The notes: generated by a model from the letters alone, not told the origin. A stretch of 64,000 nt of DNA from Alphaproteobacteria bacterium (GCA_016125405.1 WGLW01000005.1:1-64000); one strand, 5' to 3'; shown: positions 44,725-53,017, numbered from the stretch's first letter. Made by a program: numbers and translations.

Positions 44725-46134
44725 TCAGACCCGCCCCAGCGCCTCGATCGCGCCGGGATAACGCGGCTGGTCGATCAGGACCTGCGCAAGGACGCTGGTC
44801 CGCAGATAATCGTGCAGCCCGGGCGCATCGAGCGGCATGAGGCCTTGCCGGATCTGCTCGCAGAGCCGCTGGCGCAGGGCGGCCGCCTCGCCGGGCTCGC
44901 CCAGTAGCTGCGAAAGCATCAGACGCTCGCGAGCGACGGCGTCGGCGCCCAGCGACAGTTCGCGCAGGACGGTGTCGACGGAATTGGCGGCGACGCGCGC
45001 GAGGAAGGCGTTGCGGCCCTCGACCGACGCAACGAGATCGCGTGCGAGGAAATCCCGCACCGCGGTGAGCAGTTCGGCGGTGCGCGGCAGCGTGGAGGTT
45101 GAGAGATCGTGCCGGGCCTCGGCGGGCGGCGTCGCCGGGCCGGGGATCAGCAGGTTGACGCAGTCGATCTGGCATTCCGAACTGCGCCGGCCAATCGCCG
45201 GCCGTTCGACGCTGGTTTCCGATCCGTCGCGCCACGATTGCGCCATCGCAAGCGTGCCGACGGCCCACCAGAACGACCCGAAGACTTCCCAGAAACGCAC
45301 GGCCTCGCGATCAACCGGCTGGCCAGTGACGGACTCATAGCCGGCGAAGAGATCGTCATAGCCGCCGAAGCCGCCGACAGGCTTGCCCCTTACGCCGAAG
45401 CGCCACGAGCGTGTGCAGATCCAGCCGAGATCGCGCATCGGATCGCCGATGTGGGCCAGCTCCCAGTCGAGCACCGCGACGACGCCGTCATCCGGCCGGA
45501 CAATGAAATTGCCATTGCGGAAGTCGCTATGCACCAGGGCGGGCGGACGATCCGATGGCAGATTGGCCAGTAGCCAGTGCGCCGCGAAATCGATCATCGG
45601 CTGGGCGGTGTTGAAGGCAAGGTAGGAGGCGTAGGTCTGCCGGACGCAATCCTCAGGCGTCATCACATCGAGCAGCTTGTCGAGGCCGGACGCTGCGATG
45701 TCGATGGAATGAAGCCGGCCGAGAATCTCGCCGCACTGGCGCGCAAGTTTCGGACGTATCGCGGCGAACGCGTCGCTGCGGGCGATGCGCGCGCCCAGCG
45801 TTTCGCCATCGATCCAGTCCATGACGAACCCCGCGCCGAGATTGTCCGCCGCCTCCAGCACAAGGCAGACCTGGGGACCGGGAACGCCGGCGGCGCGCGC
45901 TGCGCGGAACAGGCTGGCTTCAGCGGTAAGGCCCGGGCCCTGCTTCAGCGACGATTCTTCGCCCGTCGCAGAACGCCTCAGCGCGAGCTGCTTCTCGACG
46001 CCGGCGATCCGCGCGTTGAGACGATAGGTCTCGCGGCTCGCGCCCGCGGTCAGACGCTCGCACGAAAGCAACGCCTCGAAGCCGGGCAGCCGCGCGCCGA
46101 GCACGCTTTCGAGTTTCGCCCGATCGATGTTCAT
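44725..46134 (-). CDS. Phosphotransferase (APH/ACAD10-like) fused to a DUF6285-like domain
   Basis: 469 aa from ATG 46134. Residues ~1-330 form an aminoglycoside-phosphotransferase-like kinase: LVHSDFRNGNFIV and VLDWELAHIGDPMRDLGWI are the catalytic and metal loops. Such kinases near acyl-CoA dehydrogenases act on hydroxyacyl-CoA or related metabolites (compare ACAD10/11). The last ~120 residues (from TAELLTAVRDFLARDLV) resemble DUF6285, usually a separate small gene next to the kinase. The linker SSECQIDCVNLLIPGPA joins them. It is 16 nt downstream of an acyl-CoA dehydrogenase gene. Confidence 0.85.
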   Translation of the reverse strand: MNIDRAKLESVLGARLPGFEALLSCERLTAGASRETYRLNARIAGVEKQLALRRSATGEESSLKQGPGLTAEASLFRAARAAGVPGPQVCLVLEAADNLGAGFVMDWIDGETLGARIARSDAFAAIRPKLARQCGEILGRLHSIDIAASGLDKLLDVMTPEDCVRQTYASYLAFNTAQPMIDFAAHWLLANLPSDRPPALVHSDFRNGNFIVRPDDGVVAVLDWELAHIGDPMRDLGWICTRSWRFGVRGKPVGGFGGYDDLFAGYESVTGQPVDREAVRFWEVFGSFWWAVGTLAMAQSWRDGSETSVERPAIGRRSSECQIDCVNLLIPGPATPPAEARHDLSTSTLPRTAELLTAVRDFLARDLVASVEGRNAFLARVAANSVDTVLRELSLGADAVARERLMLSQLLGEPGEAAALRQRLCEQIRQGLMPLDAPGLHDYLRTSVLAQVLIDQPRYPGAIEALGRV

Positions 46135-46150
46135 GTCCAGCCCGAACCCG

Positions 46151-47410
46151 CTATTCACGCACGCCCTTCGGCGCACGCTGTTCCATGAAACCGAACATAT
46201 AGCCGGCGACGCGCCGCATCTGGATCTCCTCCGATCCCTCGGTGATGCGATATCTGCGGTGATGACGATAGATGTGTTCGAACGGTTTGTGGCGCGAATA
46301 GCCGAGGCCGCCATGTACCTGCATCGCGCGGTCGGCGGCCTCGCAGCACAGCCGGTTTGACCAGTAGTTGCACATGGAGACCTGTTCCGAGGCGGCGAAA
46401 ACGCCTTCCGTATCCATCCGCCACGCCGTCTTGTGGATCAGCGCGCGCAGCATCTCGCATTGCGTCTGGAGTTCGACGAGCGGGAACTGGATCGCCTGGT
46501 TGGCGGCGAGCGGCTTGCCGAACGGCTTTCGCACTTTCGCGTAGGCGACCGCCTCGTTGATGCAGTATTGCGCAGCGCCGAGCGAGGACGCCGCCTGCCG
46601 GATGCGGTTCTCGTTGAAGAAGTGCTGGACGACCTGAAGGCCCCTTCCCTCGCCGCCGAACACCGCGCTGTCGGGAACCTCGACGTCGGTGAGGGTGATG
46701 TGCGCGTGGTCGGTCGGCATGTTGAACGTCCAGAGATACTCCTCGATGTGGAAGCCAGGCGCCTCGACGGGCACGAGGAAGGCGGTAATGCCCTCGCCGT
46801 CGCCGGCCTTGCCGCTGGTGCGCGCGAAGATGAGGTCGTGGCTGACCGCATGGACGCCCGTGTTCCATGTCTTCTCGCCGTTGATGACCCAGCCGCCATC
46901 CTTGCGCACAGCCGTGGTTTCCATGTGGGTCGCATCCGAGCCGTGCGCCGGTTCGGTGATGCCGAAGCCAAAGCCGCGCCGGCCATGCGCCAGTCCCTCG
47001 AAGAATTCGGCCTTCTGCTCCGCTGTGCCGTAATGCGCCATCAGCATGGCGCCGACGCTGTTGCCGACGATGGAATGCTCGTTCTGGAGGTCGTTGTGGA
47101 GGCCGAGGCCTTTTGCCGCGAGATGCTCGCGGATCACCGCCATGGCGAGATTGGAGCCCCCGCCGCCGCCCAGGTCCTTCGGCAGGGCGAACCGATAATG
47201 CCCGGCCCGATCGGCCCTCGCCCGCGCCTCAGCCAGCAACGCCTCCCAGTCCGGGCGAGGCAATCCCCTGTTTTCCCAGTCCGTTCTTGCGTGTTCGCGC
47301 CGGTGGTCGAAGAATCGGATATTGTCATCGGCGCGTTCTAGTGGCTTGATTTCGGCTTCAATAAAGGCGTCGAGAACGCCCAGATAGGCCGTAAGCTCTT
47401 GGGGGAGCAT
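46151..47410 (-). CDS. Acyl-CoA dehydrogenase, ACAD10/11-like
   Basis: 419 aa from ATG 47410. FGFGITEPAHGSDATHMET is the FAD/substrate motif and FGKPLAANQAIQFPL the second signature. The C-terminus has YRITEGSEEIQMRR, with Glu at the canonical medium-chain catalytic position, so this enzyme differs in chemistry layout from the one at 40271. It heads the minus-strand cluster and pairs with the downstream kinase, an arrangement matching the fused human ACAD10/11. It is divergent from the TetR regulator. Confidence 0.9.
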   Translation of the reverse strand: MLPQELTAYLGVLDAFIEAEIKPLERADDNIRFFDHRREHARTDWENRGLPRPDWEALLAEARARADRAGHYRFALPKDLGGGGGSNLAMAVIREHLAAKGLGLHNDLQNEHSIVGNSVGAMLMAHYGTAEQKAEFFEGLAHGRRGFGFGITEPAHGSDATHMETTAVRKDGGWVINGEKTWNTGVHAVSHDLIFARTSGKAGDGEGITAFLVPVEAPGFHIEEYLWTFNMPTDHAHITLTDVEVPDSAVFGGEGRGLQVVQHFFNENRIRQAASSLGAAQYCINEAVAYAKVRKPFGKPLAANQAIQFPLVELQTQCEMLRALIHKTAWRMDTEGVFAASEQVSMCNYWSNRLCCEAADRAMQVHGGLGYSRHKPFEHIYRHHRRYRITEGSEEIQMRRVAGYMFGFMEQRAPKGVRE

Positions 47411-47470
47411 GAAGTTCAAATCCTCGCCTCCGGCAGGGTTTCTGCATCTCAAGCTGACAGGAACGACGGC

Positions 47471-47481
47471 ATGTGTCACAT
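47471..47481. promoter_or_regulatory. Candidate TetR operator
   Basis: ATGTGTCACAT is a perfect 11-nt palindrome around a central T, placed midway in the 107-nt divergent region between the acyl-CoA dehydrogenase and TetR genes, where autoregulated TetR repressors usually bind. Longer TetR sites are typical, so this may be the core of a wider dyad. Confidence 0.35.
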
Positions 47482-47517
47482 GGCACGTTAGTGAAGTAGA
47501 CGGTGTCCAGGAGTACC

Positions 47518-48135
47518 ATGAAGTTGCGCCAGCAGGCTGAAACCAAAGTCATTCCGGTCGAGGACGTTCGCGGGTCGATCCTCAACGCCAGCCTCGAGCT
47601 GATGAACCAGGGCGGTCTGGCGGCGTTGAGCATGCGCGAAGTCGCGCGCCGCGCCGGAGTAAGCCACCAGGCGCCGTATCACTATTTCGCCGATCGCGAA
47701 TCAATCCTCGCCGAACTGGTGCGGGACGGGTTCGAGAAACTGACCGGCTATATGGAGAACTCGCTCCGCGACGTTCGCAGCTATGACGACAGCATCGCCG
47801 CGATGGGCGAAGCCTATGTCGCCTTCGCGCTCGATCATTCTTCGCAATTCCGGTTGATGTTCCGGTCCGAAATGGTGGACTCGACCCGACACCCCGAAGC
47901 CCACGCGGCTGCGGAAAAGACCTTCGACCTCTGCGTCAAGATCGTCACCGGCCGGGACCATTGCGAAGAGGCAAAGGACCGAATCCCCGTGATCGCGGCG
48001 TGGTCGATGGCGCACGGCCTCGCGACGCTGTATCTCGAAGGCAAGCTGACGCAGGCGACCGGAGATACGCGGGCCGAGCGGCTCGCCGGGGCTCGCGCTG
48101 TCTTCACTCACTATCTCGCAAAACCCAGGCGCTGA
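47518..48135 (+). CDS. TetR/AcrR-family transcriptional regulator
   Basis: 205 aa from ATG 47518, with AGGAG 5 nt upstream; a GTG at 47503 is an inferior alternative. The N-terminal HTH is ALSMREVARRAGVSHQAPYHYF, and the C-terminal ligand domain resembles the TetR_C_33/WHG type (FRLMFRSEMVD). It is divergent from the acyl-CoA gene cluster and probably represses it, responding to an acyl-CoA or its acid. The TonB-like gene follows after 18 nt and may be cotranscribed. Confidence 0.88.
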   Translation: MKLRQQAETKVIPVEDVRGSILNASLELMNQGGLAALSMREVARRAGVSHQAPYHYFADRESILAELVRDGFEKLTGYMENSLRDVRSYDDSIAAMGEAYVAFALDHSSQFRLMFRSEMVDSTRHPEAHAAAEKTFDLCVKIVTGRDHCEEAKDRIPVIAAWSMAHGLATLYLEGKLTQATGDTRAERLAGARAVFTHYLAKPRR

Positions 48136-48153
48136 CCCCATGAGGCGGATCCC

Positions 48154-48573
48154 ATGATCGTCCGCAGCTTCGCCATCTCCGCGCTGGCGGCGGCCTTGCT
48201 GATGACCGCTCATGCAGATCCTCCCGCAGCGGCGACCACAGAGCCGACATTCCGTGCGGACACGCCGCTGCCCGCCTATCCGCCCCGCTCGCGGCGGCAC
48301 AAGGAGGCCGGCGTCGTCAAGCTGGCGCTCTGCGTCGATGCGGCGGGCAAGGTGACGAAGGCGGATCTCGCGAAATCGAGCGGCTATCCCAACCTCGACA
48401 AAGCCGTGCTGACCTGGATTCACAGCGTGACCATGAACCCGGCCATGCGGGGCGCTACGCCGGTCGCGGTTTGCGACATTCCCTTCAGCTATGAATTCAA
48501 GGTCACCAAGGGGCCGGACAAACTGCAGACCCGGACGACCAACCCGTTCGACGTCGGCCCACCGTCAAACTGA
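48154..48573 (+). CDS. Secreted TonB C-terminal domain protein
   Basis: 139 aa. The Sec-type signal peptide (AISALAAALLMTAHA) is followed almost directly by a TonB C-terminal fold: TPLPAYPPRSRRHKEAGVVKLALCVDAAGKV through WIHSVTMNPAMRG. Two Cys residues (CVDAAG, VCDIPF) could form a disulfide. Full TonB proteins have a membrane anchor and a Pro-rich spacer, both missing here, so it is more likely a stand-alone periplasmic TonB-domain protein of unknown role than an energy transducer. Confidence 0.75.
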   Translation: MIVRSFAISALAAALLMTAHADPPAAATTEPTFRADTPLPAYPPRSRRHKEAGVVKLALCVDAAGKVTKADLAKSSGYPNLDKAVLTWIHSVTMNPAMRGATPVAVCDIPFSYEFKVTKGPDKLQTRTTNPFDVGPPSN

Positions 48574-48585
48574 CCGCGCCGGAGA

Positions 48586-49296
48586 CTAGCTCCAGCCGCC
48601 CGACATCTGGATGACCTGTCCGGTGAGGAAGGCGCTGTCGCCGAGCGTCAGCAATTCCGCCACCGCCGCGACTTCCGAGGCCCGGCCGAGCCGGCCAAGC
48701 GGGATGCGCGAGAGCAGTTTCGGGCCCTTCACCGGATCATCCAGCAGGGATTGCGGATAATAGGTCTCTGTCTGCACATAGTTGGGTGCGACCGCGTTGA
48801 CCGAAATTCCGTCCCGCGCCAGTTCGAGGGCGAGGCTGCGCACCGCACCGTTCACCGCGGACCGAGCCGTCACGTAGGCGATGAAGCCCGGGCCGCCGCC
48901 CATGGGCGTGGCCGAGGTGCCAAAGACGATGCGCCCGGATTTGCGCGGCCGCATCGCCTTGGCCGCAGCTGAGGCGAAGACCAGCGCTTCGGCGGCGAGC
49001 CGCTGGTAGAATGGCATCAGCTGGTCGACCGTGAGTTCGTCCGCCGGCGTTCTCGGCGCCGGCATGGCGGGCGCGATGAAGATGGCGTCGAGACGGCCGC
49101 CGAACCGCTCCACGGCGCGCTCGACCAGCACGCGCGGGTCGGCCCAGGCAAGGACTTCGATCCCGCCCTCTTCGCCGTGTCGATCGATCGCCGGATCGCA
49201 CGCGATCACGCGCGCGCCCGAGGCCCCGAGATGACGCGCCACATCGGCGTTGGCGAAGCCGCGCAGGTCGGTGACGAAAACGGATTTCCGGGTCAT
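48586..49296 (-). CDS. SDR-fold protein with halohydrin dehalogenase signature
   Basis: 236 aa. The catalytic set is Ser128, Tyr141 and Arg145 (TSATPMGG and YVTAR), which is exactly S-X12-Y-X3-R. Ordinary SDR oxidoreductases have Y-X3-K. The N-terminal NAD motif TGxxxGxG is missing; instead VTDLRGFAN gives T-X4-F, close to the T-X4-F/Y-X-G motif of halohydrin dehalogenases, with Asn in place of the last Gly. From memory, KSGRIVFGTSATP, VAPNY and LTGQVIQMSGG line up with HheC. These enzymes close vicinal haloalcohols to epoxides and release halide. An inactive SDR relative is the alternative. Confidence 0.7.
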   Translation of the reverse strand: MTRKSVFVTDLRGFANADVARHLGASGARVIACDPAIDRHGEEGGIEVLAWADPRVLVERAVERFGGRLDAIFIAPAMPAPRTPADELTVDQLMPFYQRLAAEALVFASAAAKAMRPRKSGRIVFGTSATPMGGGPGFIAYVTARSAVNGAVRSLALELARDGISVNAVAPNYVQTETYYPQSLLDDPVKGPKLLSRIPLGRLGRASEVAAVAELLTLGDSAFLTGQVIQMSGGWS

Positions 49297-49358
49297 GTGT
49301 GGCGTCTCCTGTTTCGACGGGGACGATAGACCTCCGGGCGGCCTTTGCGCGAGGGCGG

Positions 49359-49952
49359 ATGACGGCAAGAGACAAGACAGGCGGGCTGATCCTCGCGGGC
49401 GGACGGTCCTCGCGGTTCGGATCTCCGAAGGCGCAGGCGATGCTGGCCGGCGCCAGCCTTGCGGAGCACGTGGCGGCACGGCTGCGGCCATACGTCCGGG
49501 CGCTTGCGGTCGCGGGCGTTCAGGGGACTGACGGCCTCGGCGCAGACCCGCTTGCCGATCCGCCAGGCGCGCCGGCCGGGCCGCTGTCAGGCGTGCTTGC
49601 GGGGCTGGACTGGGCGGCGGGAAAGAAACTCGACTGGCTGCTGGTTGCGCCGTGCGATGCGCCTTTGCTGCCGGCGGAGTTTGCGCCCCGGCTGGCGGCG
49701 GCGGCGGATGCTTCAGGCGCGCCGCTCGCCATCGCTGCGACAGCCGATGGCTGGCAACCGCTCTGCGGGCTCTGGCGCACGACACTGGCCGGAGCCTTGC
49801 GCGCCGCGCTGGCGGACGGACGACATCCGCCCGTGCATCGGTTTGCAGAAGAAGCCGGCGCAGCCATCGCGTGGTTTGACGACGCCAGCCGGTTTCTCAA
49901 CATCAATACGACCGAAGACCTGGCCAACGCCGAAGCCCTGATCAGGCGGTAG
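49359..49952 (+). CDS. mobA: Molybdenum cofactor guanylyltransferase
   Basis: 197 aa from ATG 49359, with GAGGG just upstream. The nucleotidyltransferase motif is LILAGGRSSRFGSPKAQ, the metal-binding Asp is in VAPCDAPLLPAEF, and the C-terminus FLNINTTEDLANAEAL matches MobA. It attaches GMP to molybdopterin to make the bis-MGD cofactor. Asn/Gly variations are within the family. It stands alone, divergent from the SDR gene and convergent with the next gene, so no molybdoenzyme is linked to it here. Confidence 0.88.
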   Translation: MTARDKTGGLILAGGRSSRFGSPKAQAMLAGASLAEHVAARLRPYVRALAVAGVQGTDGLGADPLADPPGAPAGPLSGVLAGLDWAAGKKLDWLLVAPCDAPLLPAEFAPRLAAAADASGAPLAIAATADGWQPLCGLWRTTLAGALRAALADGRHPPVHRFAEEAGAAIAWFDDASRFLNINTTEDLANAEALIRR

Positions 49953-49961
49953 GCGGAGCGA

Positions 49962-51041
49962 TTATTCCGCCGGACCGCGCGCCTCGCCGATGGGTGTGCC
50001 GAAGATGCCCGGCCCCATGCTCGGTTTGATTCCCTTCGCTTCTTCCAGCCGTGCGCCGCCGAGAATGCCCTTCATGGCATAGTTGCCTTCGTGGCAGGCG
50101 TATTCGTAGACGGCTTCGTGCCGGGCGTTGAGACTCTCTTCGCCCTTCCACGGCTGGGTGTAGTAGACCGGATCATCAACCGTGAATTCGTAGAAGATCT
50201 GGTCCTTTGAGACGCGGGTGAAGCGTTCGGTCACCTTGCCCTGCGCGCTCATGAAGATGGGACCGGACTGACCCTGCTCGGGATTCACGTCGGTGGTTTC
50301 GACGACGAGCGTATCGCCTTCCCACCAGCCCACGCTGTCGCCGAGCCACGGCTTGATGACGCTCGGCTTGTGGTGCGCAGACGCCCTGTCCCTGGCGATC
50401 GGAATGATGCGCGCATCGTGGACCATCTCGACCATGATCATCACGGCGCCGGGCGTCTGCACGATCTGGTAGTTGTTGTTGTAGATCGTGTTGAGCATGC
50501 CCGGACCGCCTGCGCCGGTGAAACCGATCAGGCAGCGCTCGGCTGTGGGCAACGCTTCCGGGCCGCCGAACAGCACCTTGCGGCGGGAGGCGCCAAACGC
50601 AGTCGCCTTCTTGCGGCCTTCATCCGACAGCGGCATGCGCCCGTCGGGCGGGTCGACGATCCACGACGTACGGATTTCGCCCTTGACCACCGCAAGCGAC
50701 TTGCCCGGATCGATCCAGAACGTGTTGTAGCCCCGGTCATTGTTGCCGTCGGCCAGCAGGTTGTCCTTGAGGTTCGAGGCGCCGGCTTCCGACTGCGCCA
50801 GACGAATCCACGGATTGTTCTTCACCAGATCTTCGGCCTCGCCCTTCGAGACGACGAGCTTGGGAATGCTGGCCGGGCGCGTGAGATTGGTGAGCGAGGC
50901 GTTGGACCAGATGCCCTGCAGGTCGGCATGCCCGTCGGCGGCCCGCGGCGCGACGTAGGCGTCGGTGGCGCCGGTCTGGGCGCTGGCCGGCAGGGCGAGC
51001 GCAAAACCGAGCGCGATGGTTGCGGCAAGGCGAACCTTCAT
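49962..51041 (-). CDS. Secreted protein, 359 aa, unknown function
   Basis: A Sec signal peptide ends PASAQ. The mature protein has the segment ADLQGIWSNASLTNLTRP near its start, then VGWWEGDTLVVETTDVNPEQG, and ends near YEYACHEGNYAMKGILGGAR. This set of motifs recurs in a large uncharacterised family of periplasmic proteins in Proteobacteria and Acidobacteria, whose role is not known to me. It lies 114 nt downstream of the HAD gene on the same strand and might belong to the phosphotriesterase-HAD unit. Confidence 0.8.
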   Translation of the reverse strand: MKVRLAATIALGFALALPASAQTGATDAYVAPRAADGHADLQGIWSNASLTNLTRPASIPKLVVSKGEAEDLVKNNPWIRLAQSEAGASNLKDNLLADGNNDRGYNTFWIDPGKSLAVVKGEIRTSWIVDPPDGRMPLSDEGRKKATAFGASRRKVLFGGPEALPTAERCLIGFTGAGGPGMLNTIYNNNYQIVQTPGAVMIMVEMVHDARIIPIARDRASAHHKPSVIKPWLGDSVGWWEGDTLVVETTDVNPEQGQSGPIFMSAQGKVTERFTRVSKDQIFYEFTVDDPVYYTQPWKGEESLNARHEAVYEYACHEGNYAMKGILGGARLEEAKGIKPSMGPGIFGTPIGEARGPAE

Positions 51042-51155
51042 GGCGGCGTTTCCTCCAGCTTTGCGGCGGGCGTATTGATGCGCCCGTCCTTCGGGTTGGG
51101 AGGAAATCTATGCCCGGTTGACGCGCGGGTGAAGCGTGACGCCGGGGCAAGCGCC

Positions 51156-51872
51156 TCAGGCGCCGAGCTGGCGCGCCAGATCGTTGAAGTCGGCTGCAAC
51201 GATGTCGTATGCGCCCGGCTCGGCCGCCGGACCGCTCTTGCCCGGGCCATACTCATCAGGCCGCGGGATGAAGGCGGTGGAGAGACCGCGCGACCTGGCG
51301 GCGTCGAGATCCCAGACATGGCAGGCGACCATCATCACCTGGCCGGGTTCGAGATCGAGAGAGGCCGGAACGCTGTCATAGACCGGCGCCATGGGTTTGT
51401 AGGTCTGCACGAGTTGCGACCCGAGAATGACGTCCCAGGGAAGTCCGGCGCGCTTGGCCATGGCGACGGCGAGCGAGAAATTGGCGTTGGAGACGGCGGC
51501 CAGGATGAACCGGCTTTTAAGCCTTTGCATGCCGGAGAGCACATCAGGCCAAGGGTCCAGCCGGCGCCAGGCGTGCGCCAGTTCGTCCTTGTCCGCTTCG
51601 GTGAGGTCGGACACGGAAAACTCGGGCAGCACCGCCTCCAGCATCTCGCGGTGGAGCGTATCCATGGTCACGTAGCCGCGCTTGCCCGACCGCACGCCGT
51701 CCATCGCCGGCTGGTATTCCGAACGCCAGCGATTGGCGAAGGCGATCCAGTCCAGCTGGTAACCGCGTGCGCCGAGCATCTGCTCCGCATCGCGCGCGAC
51801 GCCAGAACACCAGTCGACCGTTGTGCCGAAAATGTCGAACGACAAGGCGCGGATGCGGGACAGGTCGGCCAT
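51156..51872 (-). CDS. Haloacid dehalogenase type II-like HAD hydrolase
   Basis: 238 aa from ATG 51872; a GTG at 51884 overlapping the upstream stop (GTGA) is an alternative. The nucleophile is Asp13 in LSFDIFGTTVDW, with Thr17 behind it. The substrate Arg lies in FANRWRSEY, the Lys in QTYKPMAPVY, and AAVSNANFSL is motif II. At the position of L-DEX Asn177 it has His (ACHVWDLDAA). That mix fits the type II haloacid dehalogenase group but leaves the actual substrate open. It follows the phosphotriesterase-like gene directly. Confidence 0.8.
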   Translation of the reverse strand: MADLSRIRALSFDIFGTTVDWCSGVARDAEQMLGARGYQLDWIAFANRWRSEYQPAMDGVRSGKRGYVTMDTLHREMLEAVLPEFSVSDLTEADKDELAHAWRRLDPWPDVLSGMQRLKSRFILAAVSNANFSLAVAMAKRAGLPWDVILGSQLVQTYKPMAPVYDSVPASLDLEPGQVMMVACHVWDLDAARSRGLSTAFIPRPDEYGPGKSGPAAEPGAYDIVAADFNDLARQLGA

Positions 51873-51880
51873 GGCGGCGG

Positions 51881-53017
51881 TCACGCCTTCCGTTTGATCT
51901 TCGGCACGAAGGCGAGAAACCGGCGGGGATTATCGACCATGATCTTGTGCAGCACCTCGTCGGATGCGCCGAGCTTCTTCACTTTCGGAACGAAGACAGT
52001 GAGCGCCTTTGCATAACCGCCGTCGGGATTGTTGCGCTTGATCTCGCGCGGCGAGGAAATGTCAGCGGAAAACATCAGGTTGTCGGCATAGCCGGCGTCG
52101 ATGAGGGACATCGCCATCGCGGCGACCGGATCGTCATTGGCCCCGCCCTGCCGGTCGAAGCCAACAAAAGCGCCGCGGCGGATGATGGCGCGCTGGATCT
52201 CCGTATTCGGGTCGTTGAGATTGCCGAGGTGCCCGATGACGACCCGCTTCGGGTCGACGCCGGCGTCCTCAAGGATGTCGAGCTGTTCCAGCGCGGATTT
52301 TCCCGGAATGCCGGTGTGGGTGAAGATCGGCAGGTTGGTGGCGAGGTGGACCCTGCCGACGGCGCGGAAGACCTTGCGCTCGTCCTTGCTGATATAATCC
52401 CACGAGCCGATCTCGCCGAGCGCGCCGATAGGGTCGGCCCGGACCTGCTTCATGATCGCTTCGAAGACCTGGTCCTCGCTCCAGGAGGAGAGCTCCTTCG
52501 GGTAGAAGGGCTGCGTGTAGAAGCCGGCGCTGGCCACGATCGGCAAGCCGGAATTCTTCGAGATCTTGCGCAGGAAATTGATGTCGCGACCCATGTCCGG
52601 ATGGCCGGCGTCGACGATGCAGGCGATCCCTTCTTTTTTCGCGATCGACATCTCGTCGGACATCAGATCGACGTCCTCGAGAAAGTTGGGCGGCGGGGTT
52701 GCAGGTGTCGCCGGGGACGGCCGCGCGGGCGGCGGCGGAGCGTTCGGCGCGCGGTTGGCGGCGCGGGTCTCGCCCGCATACCGCATCCAGTCGACCATGA
52801 ACCCGTCGCGAAGCGACATGTGCTCGTGGAAAAGCGTTGCACCGCCCGCAAGGTCTTCCGGCGCGTAGTCCTTGAACAGCGTGCGGATGACGGCGCCCTT
52901 GGGAAAGGCCGGCGCCGCCTGGGCCGGTCCCGGCAGCGCCGCGGCGGCCGCGCCGGCGGCGAGAAGTCCCAGCGTCTCGCGGCGGGTCCGCCCCGCGCTG
53001 TGCGGATGTCCTCTCAT
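51881..53017 (-). CDS. Phosphotriesterase-family amidohydrolase with Tat-like signal
   Basis: 378 aa. The N-terminus GRTRRETLGLLAAGAAAAALPG has a twin-arginine signal pattern and an Ala-rich hydrophobic core. The amidohydrolase metal ligands start at LFHEHMSLRD; IGALGEIGSWDY and IFTHTGIPG follow, and VVIGHLGNLND and FSADISSPRE complete the TIM-barrel set. Family members are lactonases, esterases or phosphotriesterases. A Pro/Ala-rich insert (~residues 92-112) is unusual. It is cotranscribed with the HAD gene, whose start lies at its stop codon. Confidence 0.82.
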   Translation of the reverse strand: MRGHPHSAGRTRRETLGLLAAGAAAAALPGPAQAAPAFPKGAVIRTLFKDYAPEDLAGGATLFHEHMSLRDGFMVDWMRYAGETRAANRAPNAPPPPARPSPATPATPPPNFLEDVDLMSDEMSIAKKEGIACIVDAGHPDMGRDINFLRKISKNSGLPIVASAGFYTQPFYPKELSSWSEDQVFEAIMKQVRADPIGALGEIGSWDYISKDERKVFRAVGRVHLATNLPIFTHTGIPGKSALEQLDILEDAGVDPKRVVIGHLGNLNDPNTEIQRAIIRRGAFVGFDRQGGANDDPVAAMAMSLIDAGYADNLMFSADISSPREIKRNNPDGGYAKALTVFVPKVKKLGASDEVLHKIMVDNPRRFLAFVPKIKRKA

